A program made the translations under genes and the position numbers. A DNA stretch of 64,000 nt from an uncultured Caulobacter sp. (lineage in GTDB: Bacteria > Pseudomonadota > Alphaproteobacteria > Caulobacterales > Caulobacteraceae). Below the pieces are notes generated by a model that saw only the letters and a program-made list of their open reading frames with translations, did no database searches and was not told the origin of the DNA. Of the stretch, positions 14,787 to 24,113 are shown piece after piece; positions within the stretch are counted from its first letter, which is position 1, and each line of letters starts with the position of its first letter. Where the stretch lies: positions 1 to 64,000 of the forward strand of contig NZ_CAMQSF010000019.1 of the NCBI RefSeq assembly GCF_947036865.1, written 5' to 3'.

Positions 14787-14795
14787 ACCGGTGTC
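14787..14795. promoter_or_regulatory. Possible operator half-site before uxuB
   Basis: ACCGGTGTC, nine bases identical to one side of the cluster operator, in the 137-nt gap between uxaA and uxuB. The other half does not match, so binding would be weak. It may be chance. Confidence 0.3.
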
Positions 14796-14882
14796 GACCT
14801 GGCTCATGAAAGGCCCCGCAAGGGAGTCTCTTAACGTGGAGAACGCCCTGCTCCAGACGACATCGAACCCCTGCGTGCTCCC

Positions 14883-16331
14883 TTGACGGCTTCCTCCGCC
14901 TCCTCCCCCGCCCTGCGCCTCAGCGCGACCAGCTATCCGGGAGCGATCCCGGGCGTCGTCTTGCCCGCCTATGACCGGGACAAGGTCCAAGTCGGCGTCG
15001 TCCACCTCGGCCCCGGCGCCTTTCACCGCGCGCACCAGGCGTTCTATTTCGACCAGTTGCTGGCCAAGGATCCGCGTTGGGGGATCTGCGCCGTCTCGCT
15101 GAAGAGCCCGGGCGTCCGCGACGCCCTAGAGCCGCAGGACGGGCTCTACACCCTGGCTCAGCTCGACGCCGAGACCACCTTCCGCGTCGTCGGATCCATC
15201 GTCGAGGTGCTGGTCGCCCCGGAGGACCCTCCGTCGGTCTTCGCCCGCCTGGCCGCCCCGACCACCCGTCTCGTCACCCTGACCGTCACCGAAAAGGGCT
15301 ACACCCTGTCGGCCGAGGGCGGGCTGGACGAAACCCATCCAGACGTCGTTCACGACCTGGCCAATCCGCGCGAACCGCGAAGCGCCGTCGGCTACGTCGT
15401 AGAGGGCCTGCGCCGCCGCTTCCTGGCCGGCCTTTCGCCCTATGCCGTCGTGGCTTGCGACAACCTCGCCGATAATGGCTGGCGGCTGAAGGCCGCCGTC
15501 GTGGCCTTCGCCGGCAAGCTCGACGCCGACCTCGCCGCCTGGATCGAGCGCGAGGGGTGCTTTCCCCGGACCATGGTCGACAGCATCACCCCGGCCACCG
15601 ACGACGCGCTGCGCGCTCGCGTGCTGGCCGCTACCGGTCTCGAGGACGCCTGGCCGATCCAGCGCGAGGCGTTCACCCAGTGGGTCGTCGAGGACGTGCT
15701 GCCGGCCGACGCTCCGGATCTCGCCAGCGTCGGCGTGACCCTGACCGATGACGTCCGCGGTTTCGAACGCGCCAAGCTGCGTCTGCTGAACGGAGTCCAC
15801 TCCACCCTCGCCTATGCCGGCATCCTGCGCGGTCACGAGACGGTGTTCGAAGCGATCAGCGATCCGGCCCTCGCGGCCCTGGCCCGCGACCTGATGGTCC
15901 AGGACATCATCCCCACCCTGACCGCGCCGCGCGGCCTGGACCTGGCCGCCTATGCCGAGGCGATCCTCGCGCGTTTTCGCAATCCCGAGATCCGCCACTA
16001 TCTGGCGCAGATCGCCTGGGACGGCTCGCAGAAGCTGCCGTTCCGCATTCTGGGCACTCTGACCGAAGCGCTGGAGGCCGGCCGCTCGATCGAGCGCCTG
16101 GTGATCCCGCTGGCGGCGTGGATGCGCTTCGTGGCGCTGCGAGCCAAGTCCGGGGAGGCGATCACCGACCCGCTCGGCGACAAGCTCGCCGAGCTCGGCG
16201 TCGCCGTTACGGGTGACGCGAGGACCGACGTGTCTGCGTTCCTGGCCCTCGAAGGCGTGTTCCCGCACGCTCTGGCCCAAAACCCTCTCTTCGTCGCGGC
16301 CGTCGAGAAGGCGTACGCGGAGCTGGCTTAA
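14883..16331 (+). CDS. uxuB: Hexuronate oxidoreductase (fructuronate/tagaturonate reductase type)
   Basis: Polyol/mannitol dehydrogenase-family NAD(H) oxidoreductase, 482 residues. The N-terminal nucleotide-binding block VGVVHLGPGAFHRAHQAFY (about residues 38-56), the SLKSPGVRDAL segment and the catalytic KLRLLNGVHSTLAY motif with its lysine and histidine are seen. UxuB reduces fructuronate to mannonate, UxaB tagaturonate to altronate; the family motifs do not separate them. Because the neighbour is altronate dehydratase, the reaction here could be UxaB-like. No ATG or GTG exists in frame between the upstream stop at 14832 and the conserved domain, so translation must begin at TTG 14883 or CTG 14871. 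The stop overlaps the convergent transferase stop by four nt. Confidence 0.85.
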   Translation: MTASSASSPALRLSATSYPGAIPGVVLPAYDRDKVQVGVVHLGPGAFHRAHQAFYFDQLLAKDPRWGICAVSLKSPGVRDALEPQDGLYTLAQLDAETTFRVVGSIVEVLVAPEDPPSVFARLAAPTTRLVTLTVTEKGYTLSAEGGLDETHPDVVHDLANPREPRSAVGYVVEGLRRRFLAGLSPYAVVACDNLADNGWRLKAAVVAFAGKLDADLAAWIEREGCFPRTMVDSITPATDDALRARVLAATGLEDAWPIQREAFTQWVVEDVLPADAPDLASVGVTLTDDVRGFERAKLRLLNGVHSTLAYAGILRGHETVFEAISDPALAALARDLMVQDIIPTLTAPRGLDLAAYAEAILARFRNPEIRHYLAQIAWDGSQKLPFRILGTLTEALEAGRSIERLVIPLAAWMRFVALRAKSGEAITDPLGDKLAELGVAVTGDARTDVSAFLALEGVFPHALAQNPLFVAAVEKAYAELA

Positions 16332-16888
16332 CGCGTCACGCCGCGCGCCGTCAGCACCGGCACGACGGTGCTGACGAGGATGCGCAGATCGAACAGGAAC
16401 GAGCGGCGGCGCAGATATTCCGCGTCCAGCGCCACCTTGTCGGGAATGGCCAGTTCGTCCCGGCCGTTGATCTGCGCCCAACCGGTGACGCCGGGGCGCA
16501 GGGCGTCGACGCCGGCGGCCTTGCGCGCGGCGATCAGGTCGTCCTGATTGAACAGCGCGGGTCGCGGACCGACCAGGCTCATATCTCCGACCAGCACGCT
16601 CCAGAGCTGCGGCAGCTCGTCCAGGCTGAGCTTGCGCATGATCGGCCCCGGCGGGGTCAGCCAGCGGTCGGGGTCCTCCAGCAGATGCGTGGCGACCTCG
16701 GGCGTGTCGATGCGCATGGTGCGGAACTTGGGCATCGAAAACAGCGCCGAGCCCCGACCGACCCTTTGCGACCAGTAGAGACCGGGTCCGGGCGAGGTCA
16801 GCCGCACCAGCAGCCATAGCCCCGCCAGCGGAACGGCCAGCACGATCAGGCCCGCCCCGGCGGCCAGGACGTCGAAGGCGCGCTTCAC
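16328..16888 (-). CDS. Undecaprenyl-phosphate sugar phosphotransferase (PglC/WbaP type)
   Basis: Small bacterial sugar transferase of 186 residues. It would transfer a sugar-1-phosphate from a nucleotide sugar to a polyprenyl phosphate and so start a surface polysaccharide. A single N-terminal membrane helix (residues 4-27) carries the helix-break pattern of monotopic enzymes. The motif SPGPGLYWSQRVGRG, the basic PKFRTMR, the catalytic-type SLDELPQLWSVLVGDMSLVGPRPA and RPGVTGWAQINGRDEL are all diagnostic. It lies downstream of tipN on the same strand with a 6-nt gap, so they are likely cotranscribed. The target glycan is unknown; no other glycan genes are nearby. Confidence 0.9.
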   Translation of the reverse strand: MKRAFDVLAAGAGLIVLAVPLAGLWLLVRLTSPGPGLYWSQRVGRGSALFSMPKFRTMRIDTPEVATHLLEDPDRWLTPPGPIMRKLSLDELPQLWSVLVGDMSLVGPRPALFNQDDLIAARKAAGVDALRPGVTGWAQINGRDELAIPDKVALDAEYLRRRSFLFDLRILVSTVVPVLTARGVTR

Positions 16889-16894
16889 GAGACC

Positions 16895-19540
16895 CTAGCC
16901 GAGATCGCCGCTGGCCGCGTCGAGCAGCAGATAGGCGCGCCCGGCGTCCGAGGACAGCAACGCCGCCAGCAGGAAGCCTTCGCGATCCTGCCCGGCCGCT
17001 TCCTCGACCATGCCGGCGTAGCGCTTCAGGAACCGCTCGGTATTGCCCTTCAGCATGGCGTCCGAGAACAGGCGGCGGACAAGGCGGCGGATGGCGGCGG
17101 GCGCCAGGCGCTTGACGACCTCGCGGGCGCCGCGCGCGTCGCGGGTCTGCAGGGCCGCGGCGATCTCGTCGATCCGGCCGCGCGGCAGCAGGGCGTGCGG
17201 GTCGATGCCCATGGCGGTGATTTCGGCGGCGAGGCGCTCGCCCAGCGCAGCGTCCCCCGGCGAGCTGTTCTCGATGCCCGCCAGGAGGTTGCGCCAGCTC
17301 CAGCCGCCCTCGCCTTCGGGGTCGCCCGGCGGCGCGCCAGCGGGCTTGCGCGATGAAGCCTGCTCGAACACCGAGCGGAATTCCTGATCGGTGGCGGTCG
17401 GCGTCAAGCGCAGCCGGCGGCGGTCGGACGGCGGCTCGTCCTCGTCGTCGAACTCGGCGGGGGGCAGGGGCGCTGCCGGCGGCGGCGGCGCGGCGCGGGT
17501 CCGGCTCGGCGCGGGAGCGGCCGTGGAGGCGGCGCGGGCGGCGATGGTCGAGACGCTGGAGGCGGTCACCGCGCCGGCGGCCTCGCTGAGCATCTCATAG
17601 TTGCGGCGCACCCGCTCCTGGAAGGCCTGATCGATCGCGGCCGTCTCCTCGGCCGTGCGGCGCACCGCGTTCATCAGTTGCTCGACGCCCTGTTCGATCG
17701 AGACCCGCACCTCGGCGGCCTTCTGGAGGGCCTCGGCGGGCAGATCGGCGGTGCGGCGGCCGATCTCCGCCAGCATCGCCTCGAGTTCGTCGAGCGTGCC
17801 GCGCGCGGCCTGCACGGAGTCCTGCAGCTTCTGAGCCGTGCGCGCGCCGGCCTGCTCGACCATCTGCGCCGAGTGCTCGATGATGTCGCGCGCCTCTTCC
17901 ATGCGCGACTCGAACACCGCGTCGGCCTTTTGCCCGGCGGCGAAGGCGATCTCGTTCAGCTGGTCGACCCGGCTGCGGGCCGCCTCGACCCGGGCCTCGA
18001 CGCCCTCGCTGGCCTTGAGCGCCGCCTCGGCCATGGCTTCCATGGCCGCCTTGAGCTCTTCCTCGAGCAAGGTGCGCTGGTTCTCGGCGACGTCGCCGAT
18101 CGTCTCCAGCGTCTTGCGGGCGTTCTCGGCCAGGGCGTCGCGCTGGGCGTTCGCGCCGTCGGCCAGCTCGCGGAACTGGTCGGCGGCGGCGCTGATCAGG
18201 CCGCGCAGGATCTCCGCGCCCATCGCGGCGGTGTCGGAAAGCTCGGTCGCGCCGACGCGGGTATAGGCCACGAACTCGGTGAGTTGGGCGGTGCGGGTCT
18301 CGGCCTCGGCGGCGAAGTCTTCCTGCTCGGACCGCAGGGCCTGGCTGACCTCGACAAGGGCGGCGCGCTGGGCGGCCAAGCTCTTCTCGACCGCCGCGAC
18401 CTGATCGCCGACGCCGGTTCCGGCGGTCTCCAGGCGGGCGATCTGACGCGACAGGTCCTCGGCCCCCACGCGCGCGGCGTCGGAGGCTTCGGCGGCGGCG
18501 GTGGCCAGGTCCGCGGCGCGGGCGGCCAAGGCGGCCTCGGCCTCGCGCAGCTGGGTCTCGGCCAGGTCGGAAGCCTCGGCCACCATGCGGGCCTGGCTGC
18601 CGATCGCGTCGACCACCGCGGTGGAGCGGGCGTCCAGCGACTGGGACAAGGCTTCCATCGCCGTGCGCTCGTGGCCCAGGCCCTGGGCCAGTTGCTTGGC
18701 CATCCTGGCGGACTCGGCGGCGGCCTCGGCCAAGCGCGCCGTCTCCTCGGCCAAGGCCTGGCGCAGCGAGACGATGTGATCCCGGGCCCGCTGAGCGGCG
18801 GCCGCGGCGTCGTCGACGCCGGCCCGCAGAGCATCGACGGCGTTGGACGCGCCGACGGCGGCCAGAGCGGCCGGCGTGACCAGGCGGTCGGTCAGGGTCC
18901 GGTTGCGGTTCAGCTCGTCGGCGATGCCCGTCGCCTGGCGCAGCAGATAGGCGCCGAGCAGGGTCAGCAAGGCGGGGCCGATGGCGAGGCCCGCGAACAC
19001 CATCAGCGCGAAGCCCTCGACCTTGAAGGCCGGAACGCCGCGGGCGTAGCCCAGCGCGAAGGCGATCGGCGCCAGGGCCCACAGCGCGGCGATGGCGCTG
19101 GCCAGGGTCCAGAACAACAGGCCGGGCATGCGGCGCGGCGCGGTCTCGGCCTTCAGCGGGATCGGCGTCTCGGGGATAGGCCCGCGCAGATCGAGCGTCG
19201 GCTCGCGCGGCTCGGTCGCGGCCGGCGTTGGCGCCTGCTCGGGCTCGGCGATCGGCGCGGGCGGTTGAACCCTGGTGGCCAAGGGGCTGGCCAGGGTGAG
19301 TTCGGGCTCGTCCGCGCTTTCGGTCGGTGGGACATCTCGCCGGCGACGAGAGCGCATGGTCATCGGCGGCGGGACGGCCAGCTCGTCGTTGAGCGTATCG
19401 CTGGGGCCGTTCGGCTCGGCGCCGGAGGTCTCGGCCTCCGGAACCTCCGGAGGAAGTTCAGGCGTGGTCTTAGGGTCCTCGGGCGGGGTGTCCGTCGGCG
19501 TCGCCGAGAAATCGAGCGGTTGGCGCTTCTTAGGCTTCAT
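16895..19540 (-). CDS. tipN: TipN-like new-pole polarity factor
   Basis: Membrane-anchored coiled-coil protein of about 881 residues from ATG 19540. In Caulobacter, TipN (888 residues) marks the new pole, orients the division plane and flagellum, and influences chromosome segregation. Order of parts: a cytoplasmic Pro/Glu/Thr-rich N-terminus (1-140) with a basic patch MRSRRRRDV, two close transmembrane helices (about 142-164 and 178-200), then a very long Ala/Glu/Arg-rich coiled coil (about 215-670), a Pro/Ala-rich linker, and a C-terminal folded region. Length, topology and genome neighbourhood (next to uxuB and the sulfate genes) match the Caulobacter protein. The coiled coil is alanine-rich and could be mistaken for a generic coiled-coil protein, but the two-helix anchor argues for TipN. 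Confidence 0.85.
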   Translation of the reverse strand: MKPKKRQPLDFSATPTDTPPEDPKTTPELPPEVPEAETSGAEPNGPSDTLNDELAVPPPMTMRSRRRRDVPPTESADEPELTLASPLATRVQPPAPIAEPEQAPTPAATEPREPTLDLRGPIPETPIPLKAETAPRRMPGLLFWTLASAIAALWALAPIAFALGYARGVPAFKVEGFALMVFAGLAIGPALLTLLGAYLLRQATGIADELNRNRTLTDRLVTPAALAAVGASNAVDALRAGVDDAAAAAQRARDHIVSLRQALAEETARLAEAAAESARMAKQLAQGLGHERTAMEALSQSLDARSTAVVDAIGSQARMVAEASDLAETQLREAEAALAARAADLATAAAEASDAARVGAEDLSRQIARLETAGTGVGDQVAAVEKSLAAQRAALVEVSQALRSEQEDFAAEAETRTAQLTEFVAYTRVGATELSDTAAMGAEILRGLISAAADQFRELADGANAQRDALAENARKTLETIGDVAENQRTLLEEELKAAMEAMAEAALKASEGVEARVEAARSRVDQLNEIAFAAGQKADAVFESRMEEARDIIEHSAQMVEQAGARTAQKLQDSVQAARGTLDELEAMLAEIGRRTADLPAEALQKAAEVRVSIEQGVEQLMNAVRRTAEETAAIDQAFQERVRRNYEMLSEAAGAVTASSVSTIAARAASTAAPAPSRTRAAPPPPAAPLPPAEFDDEDEPPSDRRRLRLTPTATDQEFRSVFEQASSRKPAGAPPGDPEGEGGWSWRNLLAGIENSSPGDAALGERLAAEITAMGIDPHALLPRGRIDEIAAALQTRDARGAREVVKRLAPAAIRRLVRRLFSDAMLKGNTERFLKRYAGMVEEAAGQDREGFLLAALLSSDAGRAYLLLDAASGDLG

Positions 19541-19932
19541 ACACAGCCAGGGTCCCAAGACGGGGCATTGAGGGGCGTCGGTGGGGGTGCGAAGACGGCT
19601 TCCCGCGCCGAACCCCGCCTTCGCGTATCACCTGAACCTAACGGCGAAAAGCCTTGGCGAAAAGCGGCTTTGCTCACCTTGGCGGGGGATGCGACGATCA
19701 GGCGCCGCGTCGGACGCCTCGGGGCCGCGAGCGCGAGATCGCCGCGCGCGGCGCCAAGTCCGCTGACAGCGCCTCCAGAATTCCGACGGTTGTCCGCGAG
19801 CCTGCCCGGGCCTAGGTCGCATCGTGCGCTCGGCTCGCCGCCTCCACGGCCCGGGTCCGGACAATTTTTCCTTTGCGGACGCTCGCCTTGGCCCTTACCC
19901 AATTCGCACCCGCCGCGCCTTCGCCGGACCCG
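19541..19932. other. Divergent intergenic region between tipN and cysD
   Basis: About 390 nt carrying the promoters of both genes. I see no long hairpin, no dispersed-repeat copy and no coding frame I would support. A small AT-rich patch (CAATTTTTCC, near 19862) is the best candidate for the cysD promoter region. No clear CtrA full site is visible for tipN. Confidence 0.5.
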
Positions 19933-20868
19933 ATGACGCCCGACCTTTCCCAGGCCTCGATCTCGCCGGCCCGCCTGACGCACCTCCAGCGCCTGGAGGC
20001 CGAAAGCATTCACATTCTTCGCGAGGTGGCGGCCGAGTGCGAACGGCCGGTCATGCTGTACTCGATCGGCAAGGACAGCGCGGTGATGCTGCACCTGGCC
20101 GCCAAGGCCTTCCACCCGGGCAAGCCGCCGTTCCCGCTGCTGCACGTCGACACGACCTGGAAGTTCCGGGACATGTACGCCCTGCGCGACAGGATCTCGT
20201 CCGACTTCGGCTTCGACCTGATCGTCCACAAGAATCCGGACGCGGAGGCGCGAGGGATCAACCCCTTCGATCACGGCAGCGCCCTCCACACCGATCTCTG
20301 GAAGACCGAGGGCCTGAAACAGGCCCTGGCGCTGCACGGCTTCGACGCGGCCTTCGGCGGCGCGCGGCGCGACGAGGAAAAGAGCCGGTCCAAGGAGCGG
20401 GTCTTCTCGTTCCGCACCGCCGAGCACCGCTGGGATCCCAAGAACCAGCGGCCCGAGCTCTGGAACCTCTACAACACCCGCAAGCATCCGGGCGAAAGCC
20501 TGCGCGTCTTCCCGATCTCCAATTGGACCGAGCTGGACGTCTGGCAGTACATCCACCTGGAGAACATCCCGATCGTGCCGCTGTATTTCGCGGCGCAGCG
20601 GCCGGTGGTCGAGCGCGACGGCGCGCTGATCATGGTCGACGACGACCGCTTCCGCCTGCGCGAGGGCGAGGTTCCCCAGTTGAAGAGCGTCCGCTTCCGC
20701 ACCCTGGGCTGCTACCCGCTGACCGGGGCGGTCGAGAGCACGGCGTCCACCCTGCCCCAGGTCATCCAGGAAATGCTGCTGACCACCACCAGCGAGCGCC
20801 AGGGTCGGGTCATTGACCGCGACCAGTCCGCCTCGATGGAGAAAAAGAAGCAGGAAGGGTACTTCTAG
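19933..20868 (+). CDS. cysD: Sulfate adenylyltransferase subunit 2
   Basis: ATP-pyrophosphatase-type subunit of ATP sulfurylase, which forms APS from sulfate and ATP with the GTPase CysN. About 311 residues from ATG 19933, close to the typical 302; an upstream TTG start is not supported. The PP-loop is [15 protein letters not shown] (about residues 38-52), followed by [13 protein letters not shown] and [14 protein letters not shown], which are CysD signatures. The C-terminus [13 protein letters not shown] is also conserved. Its stop TAG is directly followed by the cysNC ATG with no gap, so the two are translationally coupled. Confidence 0.97.
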   Translation: MTPDLSQASISPARLTHLQRLEAESIHILREVAAECERPVMLYSIGKDSAVMLHLAAKAFHPGKPPFPLLHVDTTWKFRDMYALRDRISSDFGFDLIVHKNPDAEARGINPFDHGSALHTDLWKTEGLKQALALHGFDAAFGGARRDEEKSRSKERVFSFRTAEHRWDPKNQRPELWNLYNTRKHPGESLRVFPISNWTELDVWQYIHLENIPIVPLYFAAQRPVVERDGALIMVDDDRFRLREGEVPQLKSVRFRTLGCYPLTGAVESTASTLPQVIQEMLLTTTSERQGRVIDRDQSASMEKKKQEGYF

Positions 20869-22776
20869 ATGGCCCACCAGTCCGCCCTGATCGCCCGGGA
20901 CATCGACGCCTATCTGCATCAGCACCAGCACAAGTCGCTGCTGCGCTTCATCACCTGCGGCAGCGTGGACGACGGGAAATCCACCCTGATCGGCCGCCTG
21001 CTGTACGACAGCAAGATGATCTTCGAGGACCAGCTGGCGGCTCTCGAAGCCGACAGCCGGAAGGTCGGCACGCAAGGCGGCGCGATCGACTTCGCCCTGC
21101 TGGTCGACGGCCTGGCGGCCGAGCGCGAGCAGGGCATCACCATCGACGTCGCCTACCGCTTCTTCTCGACGGACAGGCGCAAGTTCATCGTCGCCGACAC
21201 GCCCGGCCACGAGCAGTACACCCGCAACATGGTCACCGGCGCCTCGACCGCCGACGCCGCCGTGATCCTGATCGACGCGCGCAAGGGCGTGCTGACCCAG
21301 ACGCGCCGACACAGCTATCTCGTGTCCCTGCTTGGCATCCGCCACGTGGCGCTGGCGGTGAACAAGATGGACCTGGTGAACTGGAACCCGGCGGTGTTCG
21401 ACAAGATCGTCGCCGACTACCGCGCCTTCGCCGAGCAGATCGGCCTGTCGAGCTTCACGCCGATCCCGATCTCGGGCCTGGGCGGCGACAATATCGCGGC
21501 GACCAGCGACGCGACGCCCTGGTTCCGCGGGCCGATCCTGATGGACTGGCTGGAGAGCATCGAGATCGAGGACGACCTTCAGGCCAAGCCGTTCCGGATG
21601 CCGGTGCAGTGGGTCAACCGCCCGAACCTCGACTTCCGAGGCTTTTCGGGCCTGATCGCCTCGGGCGCGGTCAAGCCGGGCGACCGGGTCCGAGCCCTGC
21701 CCTCCGGCCGCGAGAGCCGCGTGGCGCGGATCGTCACCCTGCCCGGCGATCTCCCCGAGGCCGTCGCCGGCCAATCCGTGACCCTGACGCTGGAGGACGA
21801 GATCGACATCTCGCGCGGCGACGTGATCGCCGCCGCCGACGCCCCCGCCGCCGTCGCCAATCAGTTCGAAGCCACCCTGGTCTGGATGGACGACGAGCCG
21901 CTGCCGCCGGGCCGCGCCTACCTGCTGAAGCTGGGCGCGCGCACGGTCGGCGCCAGCGTCACCGACATCAAGCACCGCGTGAACGTCAACACGCTGGAAA
22001 AGGCCGCCGCCAAGCGCCTGGAGCTGAACGAGATCGGCGTCTGCAATCTGTCGCTCGACCAGCCGATCCCGTTCGAGCCCTATGCCGACAACCGCCAGCT
22101 GGGCGGCTTCATCCTGATCGACCGGCTCTCCAACCGGACGGTCGGCGCGGGCATGATCAACTTCGCCCTGCGCCGCGCCGACAACATCCACTGGCAAGAC
22201 ACGGACGTCACGAAGCAATCGCGCGCGGCGTTGAAGCGTCAGCGCGGGCAGGTCGTCTGGCTCACGGGGCTCTCGGGCGCGGGCAAGTCGACCATCGCCA
22301 ACCTGGTGGAAAAGCGGCTGCACGCTCTGGGGCGGCACACCTATCTGCTGGACGGCGACAATGTCCGGCACGGGCTGAACAAGGATCTCGGCTTCACCGC
22401 CGAGGATCGCGTCGAGAACATCCGGCGGATCGCCGAGGTGGCCAAGCTGATGGTCGACGCCGGGCTGATCGTGCTGACGGCCTTCATCTCGCCGTTCCGC
22501 GCCGAGCGCCAACTGGCCCGCGATCTGCTCGAACCGGGCGAGTTCATCGAGGTGTTCGTCGACACGCCCCTGGCCGTCGCCGAGGCCCGCGACGTCAAGG
22601 GCCTCTACCGGAAGGCCCGCTCGGGGCAGCTCAAGAACTTCACCGGCGTCGACAGCCCCTACGAGGCGCCGGAGACGCCCGAGCTGCGGATCGATACCAC
22701 GGCGATCGATCCCGTCGAGGCGGCCGAGCGGATCGTGGCGTGGCTGGAGGGCCAGGAGATCGACTACACGATCTGA
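20869..22776 (+). CDS. cysNC: Bifunctional ATP sulfurylase GTPase subunit / APS kinase
   Basis: Fusion of CysN (GTPase subunit of ATP sulfurylase) with CysC (APS kinase), 635 residues. It couples GTP hydrolysis to APS synthesis and then phosphorylates APS to PAPS for assimilatory sulfate reduction. The CysN part has the translation-factor P-loop GSVDDGKST (about residues 31-39), [12 protein letters not shown] and NKMDLV. The CysC part begins near residue 455 with P-loop GLSGAGKST (467-475), then [16 protein letters not shown] and [13 protein letters not shown]. Both nucleotide sites are intact. It abuts cysD. The fused form is normal in alphaproteobacteria. Confidence 0.97.
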   Translation: MAHQSALIARDIDAYLHQHQHKSLLRFITCGSVDDGKSTLIGRLLYDSKMIFEDQLAALEADSRKVGTQGGAIDFALLVDGLAAEREQGITIDVAYRFFSTDRRKFIVADTPGHEQYTRNMVTGASTADAAVILIDARKGVLTQTRRHSYLVSLLGIRHVALAVNKMDLVNWNPAVFDKIVADYRAFAEQIGLSSFTPIPISGLGGDNIAATSDATPWFRGPILMDWLESIEIEDDLQAKPFRMPVQWVNRPNLDFRGFSGLIASGAVKPGDRVRALPSGRESRVARIVTLPGDLPEAVAGQSVTLTLEDEIDISRGDVIAAADAPAAVANQFEATLVWMDDEPLPPGRAYLLKLGARTVGASVTDIKHRVNVNTLEKAAAKRLELNEIGVCNLSLDQPIPFEPYADNRQLGGFILIDRLSNRTVGAGMINFALRRADNIHWQDTDVTKQSRAALKRQRGQVVWLTGLSGAGKSTIANLVEKRLHALGRHTYLLDGDNVRHGLNKDLGFTAEDRVENIRRIAEVAKLMVDAGLIVLTAFISPFRAERQLARDLLEPGEFIEVFVDTPLAVAEARDVKGLYRKARSGQLKNFTGVDSPYEAPETPELRIDTTAIDPVEAAERIVAWLEGQEIDYTI

Positions 22777-22793
22777 TGGGGCCCTCCTCATCC

Positions 22794-22922
22794 GATTTCC
22801 CCGGCGAATGCCAGGGCCCAGACTCATCCGGAGCGGTTTGGGTTCTTGCGTCTTAAGGCTCGGCCAAGCTCGCATCGTTCATGGGTTCGACCTGGACCCC
22901 GGCATTCGCCGGGGAGATCGGA
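22794..22922. repeat. Dispersed inverted repeat, family C, copy 2
   Basis: Left arm TTCCCCGGCGAATGCCAGGG and right arm GACCCCGGCATTCGCCGGGG, about 80 nt apart. It lies between convergent cysNC and an MFS gene, and its right arm overlaps the MFS coding sequence, providing that protein's C-terminal residues. Confidence 0.85.
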
Positions 22923-24112
22923 GGGTTGGCATTGGACTTGGCCCTCCTCGTCAGCAGCACCGCGCCGCCCAGGCCCAGCAGCGCCATGAACGCCGTCGAG
23001 ACATAGCCGTACCGCCCGAAGGCGTCGAACAGCGGCCCCGAGGCCAGCGTCGCCACGCCCAGCGTCAGGCCGGACGACAGCGCCGAGTTGATCGCCTGGG
23101 CCGCCGAGGCGTTGGCGGGCGGGGCCAGCTTCTCGATCAGCCGAAGCGAGGCCAGGAACGAGGCCGCGAAGGTCAGGGCGTGCAGCATCTGCAGCGGGAA
23201 CAGCGCCCAGAGCGGCGGGGCGAAGGCGTAGGCGGTCCAGCGGATCACGGCGGCCGCCGCGCCCAGCACCAGGAACCGCTCGGGTCCCCAGCGGCGACGC
23301 AGCGGCTCCAGGAACCACATGAAGCCGACCTCGGTCGCCACGCCGACGCCCCACAGCACCCCGATCATCGGCTCCGATATCCCCTGCTTGCGCCAGAGGA
23401 TGGCCGAGAAGCCGTAGTAGAAGGCATGGGAGCCCTGGACCAGGCCCGCCGTGACCACCGCCAACACGAAGGTTCGATCGCGGACGAGCTCGCCCAGACC
23501 CTTCCAACGCTCGGCGCGGGCGGGCTTGGCGCCGTCGGCATGGACCCGCTCCGGGGGAACGGCCAAGGCCGCCGCCACGGCGCCGATGAAGCACGCCGCG
23601 GCGATCCAGATGGCGATGATCGTCGGCGCCGCGAAGGTCAGTATCACGCCCATGGCCAGGTTGGCGGCGATGAAGGCGGTGGAGCCGGTCCCGCGCGGGA
23701 TCCCGTAATTGAAGTTCTCGGTCCGCGCCCGGCGCAGGGCGATGACGTCGATCAGCGGCGAGACGGTCGACAGCAGGGTCTGACCGACGAACCAGACCAG
23801 CATGAACCACCAGAGGTTCGCGCCCAGCAGCAAGCCGGCATAGCCCAGCCCCGCGCCGATCAGCAGCAGCACCATCGGCGTGCGCCGCAGCGTGAAGCCG
23901 TCGGCCCAGACCGCCAGCGCCGGGCCGGTGAAGGGCCGCAGCAGCAGCGGCGCGGCCAGGATCAACCCGATCTCGCCGCCGCTCATGCCCCGCGAGCGCA
24001 GGAACGTGCCGATATACGGCAGGCTGACGCCGGAGCTCAGATAGATCGACGAATAGAACAGGCAGAGGCGGACGAGCGTCGAAAGCCCCGCCTTCTCGGC
24101 CCGCGCCGTCAC
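22853..24112 (-). CDS. MFS transporter with a repeat-encoded C-terminal tail
   Basis: Inner-membrane major facilitator protein of 419 residues with about twelve hydrophobic segments. It resembles the MFS_1-like/HcaT group (YSSIYLSSGVSLPYIGTFL at the N-terminus, VWADGFTLRRTPM as the loop 2-3 motif, FYYGFSAILWRKQG mid-protein). The substrate is unknown. The start is GTG at 24112, one base after the metG stop, so translation is probably coupled to metG. The last 22 residues (ISPANAGVQVEP and onward) are encoded by one arm of a family C repeat, which suggests insertion of the repeat destroyed the original stop. The tail is cytoplasmic and probably tolerated. Confidence 0.85.
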   Translation of the reverse strand: MTARAEKAGLSTLVRLCLFYSSIYLSSGVSLPYIGTFLRSRGMSGGEIGLILAAPLLLRPFTGPALAVWADGFTLRRTPMVLLLIGAGLGYAGLLLGANLWWFMLVWFVGQTLLSTVSPLIDVIALRRARTENFNYGIPRGTGSTAFIAANLAMGVILTFAAPTIIAIWIAAACFIGAVAAALAVPPERVHADGAKPARAERWKGLGELVRDRTFVLAVVTAGLVQGSHAFYYGFSAILWRKQGISEPMIGVLWGVGVATEVGFMWFLEPLRRRWGPERFLVLGAAAAVIRWTAYAFAPPLWALFPLQMLHALTFAASFLASLRLIEKLAPPANASAAQAINSALSSGLTLGVATLASGPLFDAFGRYGYVSTAFMALLGLGGAVLLTRRAKSNANPPISPANAGVQVEPMNDASLAEP

Positions 24113-24113
24113 C

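Noticed and set aside
19537-22875. A minus-strand open frame of about 1,100 codons opposite cysD and cysNC
   Set aside because: Antisense shadow of two intact enzymes; no domain motifs and a skewed composition.
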